From: CAYNJG01 sp964397295
GTDB lineage: Bacteria > Planctomycetota > Planctomycetia > Pirellulales > Pirellulaceae
NCBI GenBank assembly: GCA_964397295.1
Contig: CAYNJG010000144.1
Location: 1-18,638 of the forward strand
Direction: 5' to 3'
Length of the DNA stretch: 18,638 nt
Positions 1 to 7,808 of this stretch are shown one piece after another. Position numbers and translations under genes: made by a program. Positions within the stretch are counted from its first letter, which is position 1; each line of letters starts with the position of its first letter. A model generated the notes under the pieces. That model was not told the origin of the DNA, did no database searches, and saw only the letters and a list, made by a program, of their open reading frames with translations.

Positions 1-894
1 GAGTTACGACGGAAGGGCGAGATCGTTGACTATAAAGGAGACAAGCTAACGTTACGTTCGCTTTCTGGTAGAGAGACGAAGATTCCATCTGCTTCGATTA
101 AGCGCGTCGACGCCGAATGGCTACCGGAACACCAAGAAGCTGACCAGCATTATGAAGTAGGCGATTTCGAACGGGCGGGTGACTTATACCGCGCTGCGTT
201 TCGGAAAGAAAAACGACGTTGGGTCCAACGGCGATTGCTGGCAAAAGTAGTGCGTTGCCAGGCGAATACGGGTCGTGAAGCAGAAGCGTGTAAGAACTTT
301 GCGAGACTTGTTTCCGACGATCCGGACACCGTCTACTTCGCAGAGATTCCGCTCACTTGGCAGACCGAGCCGACCCCGCCGGTCGTGGCGAAACTTGTCG
401 CTCCGTGGATGAATGATACTGCGAATCCGGCCAAGCAGTTGATGGCAGCGAGCTGGCTGTCCGTCACGAATCAGGATGCAAAACGCATTTTGAAAGAACT
501 GGCTCGCGTTGAATCGGGCGCCGTGGCAGAATTGGCGTTGGCTCAGTATTGGCGATCGGAATTGATGTCGCTGGACGAGTCACGTTTAAAGTTCTGGGAA
601 GATCGCATCGAGCAGATGCCATTGGACCTCCGTGCTGGAAGCTACTACCTGCTGGGACTCTCTTACGCGAAGTTTGACAAGTGGGACGACGCGTCGCTGG
701 CGTTTTTGCGACTGCCCTCGCAGTACCCGGATCAAGTTGCGTTGAATGTTGCTGCGCTGCTGAAGTGCGGTGAGTCGATGCAAAAAGCGGCTCGTAATGA
801 CGAGGCAGCGCTATGCTATCGGCGGCTAGCCGAGCTTCGCGTTTCAGAGCCTGTAACAGCACTGGCACTAAAGAAATTAAACGATTTGCCTTGA
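1..894 (+). CDS. TPR-type repeat protein, 5' end outside window
   Basis: The frame is open from base 1 to the TGA at 892-894, so 297 residues of a longer protein are visible and its true start lies upstream. The first 40 or so residues (EIVDYKGDKLTLRS, then IPSASIKRV) look like a small beta-rich segment. After that the protein is helical with TPR-like spacing: HYEVGDFERAGDLYRAA at about residues 48-64, a KRRWVQRR segment near 70, and repeats such as YYLLGLSYAKFDKWDDASLAF near 215-235. Proteins with this arrangement are common in planctomycetes and are usually annotated as TPR or hypothetical proteins; the family assignment is from memory of that pattern. A TTG at 235 could start a shorter protein, but coding character continues upstream of it. 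No catalytic motif is visible, and the role is unknown, perhaps protein-protein scaffolding. Confidence 0.8.
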   Translation, partial: ELRRKGEIVDYKGDKLTLRSLSGRETKIPSASIKRVDAEWLPEHQEADQHYEVGDFERAGDLYRAAFRKEKRRWVQRRLLAKVVRCQANTGREAEACKNFARLVSDDPDTVYFAEIPLTWQTEPTPPVVAKLVAPWMNDTANPAKQLMAASWLSVTNQDAKRILKELARVESGAVAELALAQYWRSELMSLDESRLKFWEDRIEQMPLDLRAGSYYLLGLSYAKFDKWDDASLAFLRLPSQYPDQVALNVAALLKCGESMQKAARNDEAALCYRRLAELRVSEPVTALALKKLNDLP

Positions 895-1263
895 TGTCCT
901 TCGCATTTTAGGTGTTAGGAAAAACTATCTTTCATTCGCAACCGATGGATTTGGCGGTGTATCTCTTGTCTGGCAAGGGGCTTGCGGAGTGAACTGGGCG
1001 AATCTCTGCCATCTATTGCGCTCGAGTTCGTCACAATTACTTGACTGCGACGCCCCCCCCGAAGAGAATGTTTGGGAAAAGCCAGGTGGGGGCTATTTGG
1101 TCCTCATTGGCAGGATTACGGGTAAAACGGTTTGCGGCAAGCATTCAGGACCGACCCGCATTCGCAAGGGTTGGTCTAGCCGTTTATTTTGTTTTTAGGT
1201 TTCGAACTCTCGGTCCTATTACCCCGTATATCCATCACTCGCATTCGCGAAGGGGGTAAGACC
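895..1263. other. 369-nt intergenic region, no supported gene
   Basis: Two short overlapping frames (about 69 and 72 codons) exist here, but neither resembles a known family and they overlap out of frame with each other, so I do not call them. The region holds an unbroken run of eight C at 1053-1060. A TTGACT hexamer at 1041-1046 is followed 17 nt later by GAGAAT at 1064-1069, which is a weak promoter candidate. An imperfect direct repeat of the type CGCATTCGC(G)AAGGG lies near 1157-1170 and 1240-1254, the second copy just before the next start codon. No tRNA or terminator was recognised. Confidence 0.5.
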
Positions 1264-2358
1264 ATGAGCCGAGTCGCTTTGTCCGTTCAGGACCAGAGTC
1301 TTGCGAGCCGTTTCTACACGATCTGTGAAACGCTCAAACAAGAAAAATATCACAATCGCATGTCGAAGCCGTTGGCGTTTTGGGTGCTTCCGAACGATCG
1401 TCGTTTGCCGTTGGCACTAATGAATCGATCGATTGGGCAAATCATAAACACCCCATTTGACGACCTCGCCGCTACACCCGGCATCGGTCGTAAGAAAATC
1501 AGTTCTCTCGTCAGTTTGATGGTGCGAGCGACCAGCGATGAGCCACCGGCCGTTCCAAGTAGTCCTGGTAGTGGAACGTCGGAGGAAGGTGGTGTTACGC
1601 CATTCGACGCCAAGATTGTTTCTGAGGCATTGTGGAGTCAATGGACGGCTGTCGTCCGTCAGTACAACCTTGGCAATGAGTGCATTGGTCGTATCGCGGA
1701 TTCGCTAAATAGCATGCCAACGGTGATTTGGACTCGGAAACTGGGCGAGTATGAAAACCTGACGCTGTCGCAGATACGTGGCCTGCGGACGCACGGCGAA
1801 AAACGTGTGCGTTGCGTGATGCAAGTCATGCACAAGGCCTACTCGATTGCTGGTTCTGGCCGGCGAGAACCGGATGAGGTACTTCGTCGCAAACTTGGGT
1901 CTCAGCGTATTTTGGCGGTTGCCAATTGGGTTACCAACCAAATCCGTAGCGTGAACTCGCCAACTTCGGAAGAAGTAAGTATTCACCTCGCCAATCCCAT
2001 TTTGGAACAAATCGCCGTCGACTGTGGAGAGACTGTGCATACCGTCGCGAAACAGCGACTAGGCATGAATGAGCAACCCATGAGCGTTCGAGAACAAGCT
2101 CAGACGATGGGCGTAACACGGGCTCGGATTTATCAACTTTTGGAAGACTGCCACAAAGTGATCGATGTTCGTTGGCCGCGCGGCGGTTCGCAACTTGATC
2201 AGCTAACGGCGAAACTGGGCTCACAATTGGGACAGGAGGGGATCGATGATCCCTCGTTGTTCCTTGCGGTCCGACAGCTTTGTTTTCCCGATCGCAGTCA
2301 AGAGCGACAAGATGCGAGGCACGACGAAAAACCGTCGCCCCATTTCCTGCGATATTGA
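1264..2358 (+). CDS. DNA-binding protein with alpha-CTD/HhH-like and sigma-region-4-like segments
   Basis: This 364-residue protein combines elements typical of transcription proteins. Residues about 54-86 (SIGQIINTPFDDLAA, then TPGIGRKKISSLV) resemble the helix-hairpin-helix fold of the RNA polymerase alpha C-terminal domain. A Pro/Ser/Gly-rich linker covers about 91-112. A second segment of this kind lies at about 159-190 (ENLTLSQIRGLRTHGEKRVR). Residues about 272-295 (SVREQAQTMGVTRARIYQL) match the helix-turn-helix of sigma-70 region 4.2. The ATG at 1264 is preferred over upstream TTG options because a GGGGG purine run (1252-1256) sits 7 nt before it. There is no sigma region 2, so it is unlikely to be a complete sigma factor; a regulator or accessory DNA-binding protein is more likely. 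It stands alone on its strand and converges with the glycosyltransferase gene. Function is inferred. Confidence 0.7.
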   Translation: MSRVALSVQDQSLASRFYTICETLKQEKYHNRMSKPLAFWVLPNDRRLPLALMNRSIGQIINTPFDDLAATPGIGRKKISSLVSLMVRATSDEPPAVPSSPGSGTSEEGGVTPFDAKIVSEALWSQWTAVVRQYNLGNECIGRIADSLNSMPTVIWTRKLGEYENLTLSQIRGLRTHGEKRVRCVMQVMHKAYSIAGSGRREPDEVLRRKLGSQRILAVANWVTNQIRSVNSPTSEEVSIHLANPILEQIAVDCGETVHTVAKQRLGMNEQPMSVREQAQTMGVTRARIYQLLEDCHKVIDVRWPRGGSQLDQLTAKLGSQLGQEGIDDPSLFLAVRQLCFPDRSQERQDARHDEKPSPHFLRY

Positions 2359-2375
2359 TCACGGACGTTTGAGAA

Positions 2376-2391
2376 TTTCAGCCAGCTGAAA
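2376..2391. terminator. Short inverted repeat between convergent genes
   Basis: TTTCAGC-CA-GCTGAAA is a perfect 7-nt inverted repeat in the 50-nt gap between two convergent coding regions, which is where a shared terminator would be expected. It lacks a T tract on either strand and the loop is very tight, so the terminator call is weak. Confidence 0.25.
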
Positions 2392-2408
2392 CTACTCGCG
2401 CGAGCCTC

Positions 2409-3260
2409 TTACGCCGCGCGGCGCGTTTCTGTTGCTTGTTCGCTGATGTTTACCTGGCGATGATCGGTATCGCCGCGTGACCAGCCGCTCGCAATGCGAC
2501 CGAGAGGTCCGGTAAAGATCCCAAGTCCGACGCCATGTCGCAGCGGCTCGGTGAGGACAGCGGACCATGCTTCTCCGGTTGACGCGAGTTCCAGTTGTTT
2601 AGCGCGTCGATATAGCCGGCCACGAACCCGTCCGGCTGCGTAACCTGCCGTGCGTTCGCGCGGCAGTTTCTTTCCGTGCCGCAGCGGCATTTCCAAATTC
2701 GTAACACACCGATAGTTCGCCGACAGCATCCGAAGCCCGAGTTCCATATCGGCAAGATAGCCAAAGTCTCGATCAAACCCGTGCATGAATTTCAAAGCAC
2801 CGCCAAGATAAAACCCGCAATGAGCGAGCGGGCAGATCACGCGTTGGCTGCGTTTGCGAGCGATTCGTTTGCCCTGTCCAACGTGGTACGCCAACCCGCG
2901 AATTGGTTTTTTGCTTTGCCCGATTAACAGCCCGGGTGTAAGACTACCAACGTTGGTGTCTTGTTCGAAGGTTTCGAGTGCCGCGTCACACCAGCCGTCT
3001 TCGGCGATCGTGCCAGGCGAGAGCGTGTGAACAACTTGCCCGTTTGCAGCAGAAAAACCGGCGTTGAGCAAAGCGAGCCGATCAGTATCGGCGCAAGGAA
3101 CCAAACGGATTTCGTCTTCGAGTTGATACGGATCAATGTAGGAAGCGTGATGAGCAAGTAGCACTTCGCAACTCGCAGGGCGATTCTCAAGAACAGACAC
3201 AAGCGTGTCATCGATATCGGACTGGTTTCCGATGGCGGGAATAACGATAGTGAGTTTCAT
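2409..3260 (-). CDS. Glycosyltransferase family 2-like protein, atypical nucleotide site
   Basis: The 283-residue product starts MKLTIVIPAIGNQSDIDDTL, the classic first strand and helix of GT-A fold family 2 glycosyltransferases. It ends the catalytic core with GFDRDFGYLADMELGLRML (about 161-179), which corresponds to the GT2 region carrying the catalytic acidic residues (D171 and E173 here). Normal members have an Asp in the vDDgS motif and a DxD that binds the metal and nucleotide-sugar. Here those places read AHHASY (about 36-41) and TLSPGTI (about 79-85), so both acidic motifs appear lost. The C-terminal 60 residues are basic and of unknown role. It lies 154 nt downstream of pepT on the same strand. 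Either it uses an altered donor site or it is a non-catalytic relative. Fold assignment is fairly sure, activity is not. Confidence 0.7.
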   Translation of the reverse strand: MKLTIVIPAIGNQSDIDDTLVSVLENRPASCEVLLAHHASYIDPYQLEDEIRLVPCADTDRLALLNAGFSAANGQVVHTLSPGTIAEDGWCDAALETFEQDTNVGSLTPGLLIGQSKKPIRGLAYHVGQGKRIARKRSQRVICPLAHCGFYLGGALKFMHGFDRDFGYLADMELGLRMLSANYRCVTNLEMPLRHGKKLPRERTAGYAAGRVRGRLYRRAKQLELASTGEAWSAVLTEPLRHGVGLGIFTGPLGRIASGWSRGDTDHRQVNISEQATETRRAA

Positions 3261-3414
3261 CGCAGTAACTCGTCGTCGCTGTCTTAGCGTTGACAGTACT
3301 TCATTTGTTGCGTGGCTTATCCAAAGTGATATCGGACACCGACACCTAGCACGTCCACTCGAAAGCTATGATTCACTCGCGTTGATACTCGAGCTAGCAC
3401 CATCCCAGGTTTCG

Positions 3415-4641
3415 TTATTCTGCCCAGACCTTCAAGAGTTCGACAACAACCTCGCAAGCCTCGTGCATTTCGTCCAAGCATGCGAACTCCCTGGGCGAAT
3501 GAGGATTGTGCTGGCCCGACGAGAGATTTGGGGTGGGTAAGCCCAGCTCGGTAAGCCGCGAGCCATCAGTGCCGCCACGAATTGCGTTGAGCCGGAACGG
3601 TTTGCCGAGCCGCCGATGGGCTTCTTCCGCGAATGCAACGGCGCGAGGTTCTTTTTTCAGTCCATCGCCCAAGTTTCGATATTGCGTCTTTACTTCGATT
3701 TCGACTTTGCAGCCAGGGATCGTTTCTTCGACTTCGCGTCCGATCTCGTGCAAAACCTGCGCATGTTTTTCTAAGTTCGCGGTTTCGAAATCTCGGATGA
3801 GAATCTTGGCAACAGATTGATCGACCGCTGAAGTCAGTTCGTACGGATGCAGGAACCCGTCGCGCCCGTCGGTGACCTCAGGCGCAAGTTTGTCCTTGGG
3901 TAGACGAGTCAGAAACTCGGCCATGCCTTTCACCGAGTTCACCATTCGATCTTTGGCGATCGAGGGATGAATGTTCGTGCCGCGGACCGTTACTACTGCA
4001 CCATCGGCTGAAAACGTTTCTGTATCAATATCTCCCGCACCGCCACCATCGAGTGTGTAGCACACATCAGCGGCTAACGCCTCAACGTCGACATGATTTA
4101 CGCCCCGCCCAATCTCTTCGTCGCACGTAAACAAGATACGTAAGTCACCGCGTGGAATGGACGGATTCTTTTTCAGTGTTGCCGCGACTTCCATGATGAT
4201 CGCGATGCCTGCTTTGTCGTCGCCACCAAGCAACGTTGTGCCGTCAGTGGTAATGATTGTCTTTCCAACGAGCTCTTTCAGTTCAGGATTCTCTGCCAAA
4301 GTGATGCTGATGCCGCTGGTGCCCAGCGCGATGTCTTTTCCATCGTATTGCTCGATCACATTCGGCTGAACATTGGCGCCGCTTGTCTCTGGCGAAGTGT
4401 CAACGTGTGAGTTCAGCGCCACGACGGGTGCATTGGGAACATTGCCCGGCAAAGTTGCGACGACGATGCCGTACTGGTCCTGTTTTGCGTCGATTCCAAT
4501 CGCTTGTAGCTCTTCGACCAACAATTTGCCCATGGTCAGCTGACCATCGGAACTTGGATATCGTTCCAACCCGTCAACGGCGGTCGATTCAATACGTACG
4601 TAGCGTAGGAATCGTGCGAGGAGACTTTGTCGATCAATCAT
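3415..4641 (-). CDS. pepT: Peptidase T (tripeptide aminopeptidase)
   Basis: PepT is a cytoplasmic M20-family dizinc enzyme that removes the N-terminal residue of tripeptides. The 408-residue product equals the length of the E. coli enzyme. Metal and catalytic residues are recognisable: H79 and D81 in NSHVDTSPE, D141 in GGDDKAGIA, the EE pair at 175-176 in TCDEEIGRG, D198 in YTLDGGG, and a C-terminal His in SSGQHNPHSPREF (H381 most likely). The reading frame continues 39 codons upstream to 4758, but the family starts at MIDRQSLLARFLRY, so I place the start at the ATG whose complement is at 4639-4641. No clear SD precedes it. It is divergent from the exonuclease gene at 4779 and may be cotranscribed with the glycosyltransferase-like gene downstream. 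Confidence 0.95.
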   Translation of the reverse strand: MIDRQSLLARFLRYVRIESTAVDGLERYPSSDGQLTMGKLLVEELQAIGIDAKQDQYGIVVATLPGNVPNAPVVALNSHVDTSPETSGANVQPNVIEQYDGKDIALGTSGISITLAENPELKELVGKTIITTDGTTLLGGDDKAGIAIIMEVAATLKKNPSIPRGDLRILFTCDEEIGRGVNHVDVEALAADVCYTLDGGGAGDIDTETFSADGAVVTVRGTNIHPSIAKDRMVNSVKGMAEFLTRLPKDKLAPEVTDGRDGFLHPYELTSAVDQSVAKILIRDFETANLEKHAQVLHEIGREVEETIPGCKVEIEVKTQYRNLGDGLKKEPRAVAFAEEAHRRLGKPFRLNAIRGGTDGSRLTELGLPTPNLSSGQHNPHSPREFACLDEMHEACEVVVELLKVWAE

Positions 4642-4778
4642 GGTCTGCTGCTTGCGAGAGATTTTGATGTTTGCCAAACTAACAAGAAGTGGGCGTCGTA
4701 TTACGCTCCGGAGTTTAGAGGCTTCCCGATCGAGACGCCAGTTGCCGCCGTCTTTCACTTTTTTGCAACGGATCGCAT

Positions 4779-5633
4779 GTGACCGACATTCGCTATTTTT
4801 TATTCGACGTTGAAAGTGTGGCGGACGGTGATCTTATCTCGCGGGTGAGATATCCCGAGATGGATATCACTCCGAAAGAAGCGATCGACCGCTATCGCGA
4901 AGAACGTGTCGAAAAGACAGGCAGCGATTTCATTCCCTACACGCATCAGATTCCGATCAGCGTGGTCATCGCGAAAGTGAAAGAGAATTTCGAGCTGGTA
5001 GATCTCGTTACGCTCGACGATCCCGAGTACCGACCGCATGTCATCACCAAACACTTTTGGGTTGGCTGGCAAAAGTACGGACGTCCCACCTTGGTAACCT
5101 TCAATGGTCGCAGCTTCGACGTGCCGTTGATGGAGCTGGCTGCATTTCGGTATGGCATCAGCATTCCAGAGTGGTTCGGTGGTCATGCGTCATATGAAAA
5201 GCCTCGCAATCGATTCAACACCAACGCGCATTTCGATCTGCAAGACTTACTCACGAACTTCAGTGCGACTCGGTTTAACGGTGGTCTCAATCTGGCTGCA
5301 ATGGCCGTCGGCAAGCCTGGAAAGATGGAAATCCAGGGCCACATGGTTCAAGGTCTTTACGACGAAGGTCGCATCAAAGAGATCAACGAATACTGCAAAT
5401 GCGACGTGTTGGACACGTATTTCGTTTTTCTGCGGGCCAAGGTGATGACGGGACATCTCGAGCTTGATCGAGAACTTGAACTCGTCGCGCAGACCAAAGT
5501 TTGGTTGGAGGAACGTGCTGGCGAAAGCGAAGCGTTTGCGTCTTATCTGCAGCAGTGGGACGAATGGCCAAATCCATGGCTGGACTCGAAAGGTTCGGAT
5601 TCGGATATAGCCGCGGAAACCGACGCCGCATAA
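4779..5633 (+). CDS. Predicted 3'-5' exonuclease, PolB-like (DEDD family)
   Basis: This 284-residue protein matches the stand-alone exonuclease family related to the proofreading domain of B-family DNA polymerases. Exo I is FDVES (D10, E12), Exo II is TFNGRSFDVPL (D114), a conserved HFDLQDLL follows at 151-158, and Exo III is YCKCDVLDTYF with Tyr205 and Asp209, giving a DEDDy active site. It would degrade single-stranded or mismatched 3' ends in the cytoplasm. No polymerase domain is attached. The start is GTG at 4779; the ATG two bases earlier is followed at once by TGA. It heads a same-strand run, with the MoaD-like gene 44 nt downstream, but a functional link to cofactor synthesis is not obvious. 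The last 15 residues are acidic and look disordered. Confidence 0.88.
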   Translation: MTDIRYFLFDVESVADGDLISRVRYPEMDITPKEAIDRYREERVEKTGSDFIPYTHQIPISVVIAKVKENFELVDLVTLDDPEYRPHVITKHFWVGWQKYGRPTLVTFNGRSFDVPLMELAAFRYGISIPEWFGGHASYEKPRNRFNTNAHFDLQDLLTNFSATRFNGGLNLAAMAVGKPGKMEIQGHMVQGLYDEGRIKEINEYCKCDVLDTYFVFLRAKVMTGHLELDRELELVAQTKVWLEERAGESEAFASYLQQWDEWPNPWLDSKGSDSDIAAETDAA

Positions 5634-5677
5634 CTTGCGCGCTAGACGCCCCGGATGTGCTCGCTTAAGGTGTGCGG

Positions 5678-5953
5678 ATGGCCATTGTCGTTGAATTCTA
5701 CGGTATCCCACGTGCGCGAGCAGGTGTGCAACAAACGCAAGTCTTGGACGGTCGAGAAAGTGCTTCGCTTCGTGAGATTCTTACAGAAGTCGCGGCGCAT
5801 TATCCGGACTTCGGTGCGAATTGCGTAAACGATGGAAAACTGCGCGATGGTTTCGTCGCTAGTGTCGATGGTGACGAGTTCATTCGCGATGAAGACTCGC
5901 GAATCGCAAGTGGTCAGTCGCTCTTGATCCTTTCAGCCGACGCAGGCGGATAA
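5678..5953 (+). CDS. MoaD/ThiS-family sulfur carrier protein
   Basis: This is a 91-residue ubiquitin-fold protein ending in a Gly-Gly tail (LLILSADAGG). In MoaD and ThiS that tail is adenylated by MoeB or ThiF and thiocarboxylated to donate sulfur to molybdopterin or thiazole. The N-terminal strand (VVEFYGIPRARAG), the LREILTEVAAHYPDF helix and the FVASVDGDEFIRDEDSRIASG segment fit MoaD-like proteins. ATG 5678 is preferred over GTG 5672 because AAGG at 5667-5670 lies 7 nt before it. The stop is separated by one base from the start of the aldehyde ferredoxin oxidoreductase gene, so the two are very probably cotranscribed and this protein likely serves its pterin cofactor. No MoeB- or MoaE-like gene is visible in the window. 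Confidence 0.88.
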   Translation: MAIVVEFYGIPRARAGVQQTQVLDGRESASLREILTEVAAHYPDFGANCVNDGKLRDGFVASVDGDEFIRDEDSRIASGQSLLILSADAGG

Positions 5954-5954
5954 C

Positions 5955-7715
5955 ATGTCCGTTGGTGGCTATCACGGTTGCTATTTGCACATTGAATTGG
6001 ATGGCGAGCGAATCACGCAAAACAGCGTGCCGCTTGCCGACGAGACGCTTCGTGCATCGTTGGGTGGCTCTGGGCTTGGTACACAGATTCTGTTGGATTT
6101 GGATGCGCCAAGTCGCTCTACGGAAAGTGGACCGATAGCATTTGTGTTTAGTCCGCTGGTCGGTAGTCCAATCACCACGTCTGCGAAATTCGCGGTCGTT
6201 TGCAAGAGCCCGCTTACCGGTCGGCTCAATGACGCATTAGCCAGTAGCGGCTTTGCCATTTCAGGCAAAGCAACCGGTCACGATGCGATTGTGGTAAGCG
6301 GTGCGGCGAAGTCGTGGAGCATCCTGGTTGTTGACGAAGACGGGGTTAGGCTCGAAGAAGCAACGGATGTTGTCGGCTCGACGACGCCGGTCACGGAAGC
6401 GACTTTGCGAGCACGTTACGGCACGGAATACGAGTTTGCCGTGATTGGTCCTGCCGGTGAGAACCAAGTTCGCTTCGCCAGTATTTCGCACGATGGCCGA
6501 CATGCAGGTCGCGGAGGTTCTGGCACCATGTTGGGTGCGAAGAAGATCAAAGCGTTGGCGGTACGAGGAAGGAAGCGATGCGAATGGCATGACGGCCCGG
6601 CGCTTGTCCAGCTATCGAAGAAGCTGTCCGAGCAATCGTTCGGTCCGGCGACGGAAAAGTACCGCGAACTGGGAACAGCGACGAACCTCTTGGCATTCAA
6701 TCGCCTCAACGCACTTCCTACGCGTAACTTCCAGCAATCGACATTCGAAAACGCAGACGCGATTGCGCCAGAGACGCTACAGCTTACGCGCGAGAAAACT
6801 CGCAACTCGTGCAAAGCGTGTACGATCGGCTGCGAACATCTTTATGCGCTGACGGATTCGAGCGGCAAGGACGAAAACGTTCGATTGGAATACGAAAACC
6901 TTTTTGCCCTTGGCCCACTTTGCGGCGTCAGTGATCCGCAGGTCGTACTTACGGCGTCCAAGCGCTGCGACGAGTTGGGCATTGATACAATAAGTGCGGG
7001 CGGCACAATTGCGTTTGCAATGGAGTGCGTCCAGCGCGGGTTGCTCGATGAACCGTGGTTGCAGTTCGGCGATGGTGACGCATTGTTGAAGGCAATCGAG
7101 TTGATCGGATCGCGGCAAGCCTTGGGCAATGATCTAGCGAACGGAAGTCGCTGGTTCTCTGAAAAGATTGGTGGTGAGGCGACAAATTTCGCAGCTCACG
7201 TAAAAGGTATGGAGTTACCCGGTTACGAGCCACGAACACTTCAAACGATGGCGCTGGGTTTTGCCGTTGGCGCTCGCGGTGCCGATCACAATCGTAGCTC
7301 TGCCTACGAGGTCGATTTTTCAGATCGCGTTGATCGACGAAACGTATCTGACGACGCTGTTGCTATGGCAATTGATGCCGAGAATCGCGCAGCGCTGCTC
7401 GACTCGCTCATTCTTTGCAAGTTCTTGCGGGGTGTGTTTGACGATATATGGGCTGAGTCTGCAAGCATGCTGCGGTGGGTGACTGGATGGGACGTGACTG
7501 CTGAGGAATTGCGAAAATCAGCGGCTCGAATTGTTTCTCAGAAAAAGCAATTCAACATTCAATGCGGCTGGACGCCGGAGGAAGATACTTTACCCGCTCG
7601 CTTTTTTGACGATGCTTTGCCGGACGATTCGGCTAGATTAAGCAGAACACGATTGGCTGAATTGGTGCAACTATATAACCTGCAGAGAGGCTGGACTGCG
7701 GATGGCTATGTTTAG
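5955..7715 (+). CDS. Aldehyde ferredoxin oxidoreductase family protein (tungsten-pterin type)
   Basis: Enzymes of this family oxidise aldehydes to acids with a tungsten bis-pterin site and one [4Fe-4S] cluster, passing electrons to ferredoxin. The 586-residue length and full N- to C-terminal pattern fit a complete member (the archaeal AOR is about 605). The N-terminal half has SPLVGSPITTSAKF, KSPLTGRLNDA, GHDAIVVSG, IGPAGENQVRFASI and GRGGSGTMLGAKKIKALAV. The cluster ligands are C286, C289 and C293 in RNSCKACTIGC plus C488 in DSLILCKF. EYENLFALG (E312/E314), DELGIDTIS and RGADHNRS (H445) match the pterin and metal surroundings. The second DxxGLC motif reads DSLILC, a mild deviation. No signal peptide is present, so it is cytoplasmic. 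It directly follows the MoaD-like gene and precedes a FwdD-like gene. The substrate cannot be read from sequence. Confidence 0.93.
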   Translation: MSVGGYHGCYLHIELDGERITQNSVPLADETLRASLGGSGLGTQILLDLDAPSRSTESGPIAFVFSPLVGSPITTSAKFAVVCKSPLTGRLNDALASSGFAISGKATGHDAIVVSGAAKSWSILVVDEDGVRLEEATDVVGSTTPVTEATLRARYGTEYEFAVIGPAGENQVRFASISHDGRHAGRGGSGTMLGAKKIKALAVRGRKRCEWHDGPALVQLSKKLSEQSFGPATEKYRELGTATNLLAFNRLNALPTRNFQQSTFENADAIAPETLQLTREKTRNSCKACTIGCEHLYALTDSSGKDENVRLEYENLFALGPLCGVSDPQVVLTASKRCDELGIDTISAGGTIAFAMECVQRGLLDEPWLQFGDGDALLKAIELIGSRQALGNDLANGSRWFSEKIGGEATNFAAHVKGMELPGYEPRTLQTMALGFAVGARGADHNRSSAYEVDFSDRVDRRNVSDDAVAMAIDAENRAALLDSLILCKFLRGVFDDIWAESASMLRWVTGWDVTAEELRKSAARIVSQKKQFNIQCGWTPEEDTLPARFFDDALPDDSARLSRTRLAELVQLYNLQRGWTADGYV

Positions 7716-7723
7716 TCGGCGAC

Positions 7724-7737
7724 GTTAATCCATTAAC
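7724..7737. repeat. Perfect 6+2+6 palindrome after the AOR gene
   Basis: GTTAAT-CC-ATTAAC is a perfect inverted repeat 8 nt after the AOR stop codon. A second, weaker stem (AAGCCGC 7743-7749 with GCGGTTT 7762-7768, one G-U pair) follows. Neither has a T tract. They could be an operator for the FwdD-like gene, a weak transcript-processing hairpin, or chance. Confidence 0.3.
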
Positions 7738-7808
7738 ACGGCAAGCCGCTTGGGGAGTTTGGCGGTTTCGCCCTCGGATTGGTTCATCATCACATCTTAG
7801 GAAACAAC

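Noticed and set aside
1195..1222. Possible tRNA T-arm (GGTTTCGAACTC)
   Set aside because: No matching acceptor, D or anticodon stem could be found and the loop has an extra base.
989..1259. Two overlapping short frames of about 70 codons
   Set aside because: No family resemblance, no SD, overlapping out of frame, and one crosses a C8 run; most likely chance.
3205..3540. Plus-strand frame of 111 codons
   Set aside because: Antisense to the ends of pepT and the GT2-like gene, both of which have strong family motifs.
5247..5711. Minus-strand frame of 154 codons
   Set aside because: Lies opposite the exonuclease gene and shows no recognisable motif.
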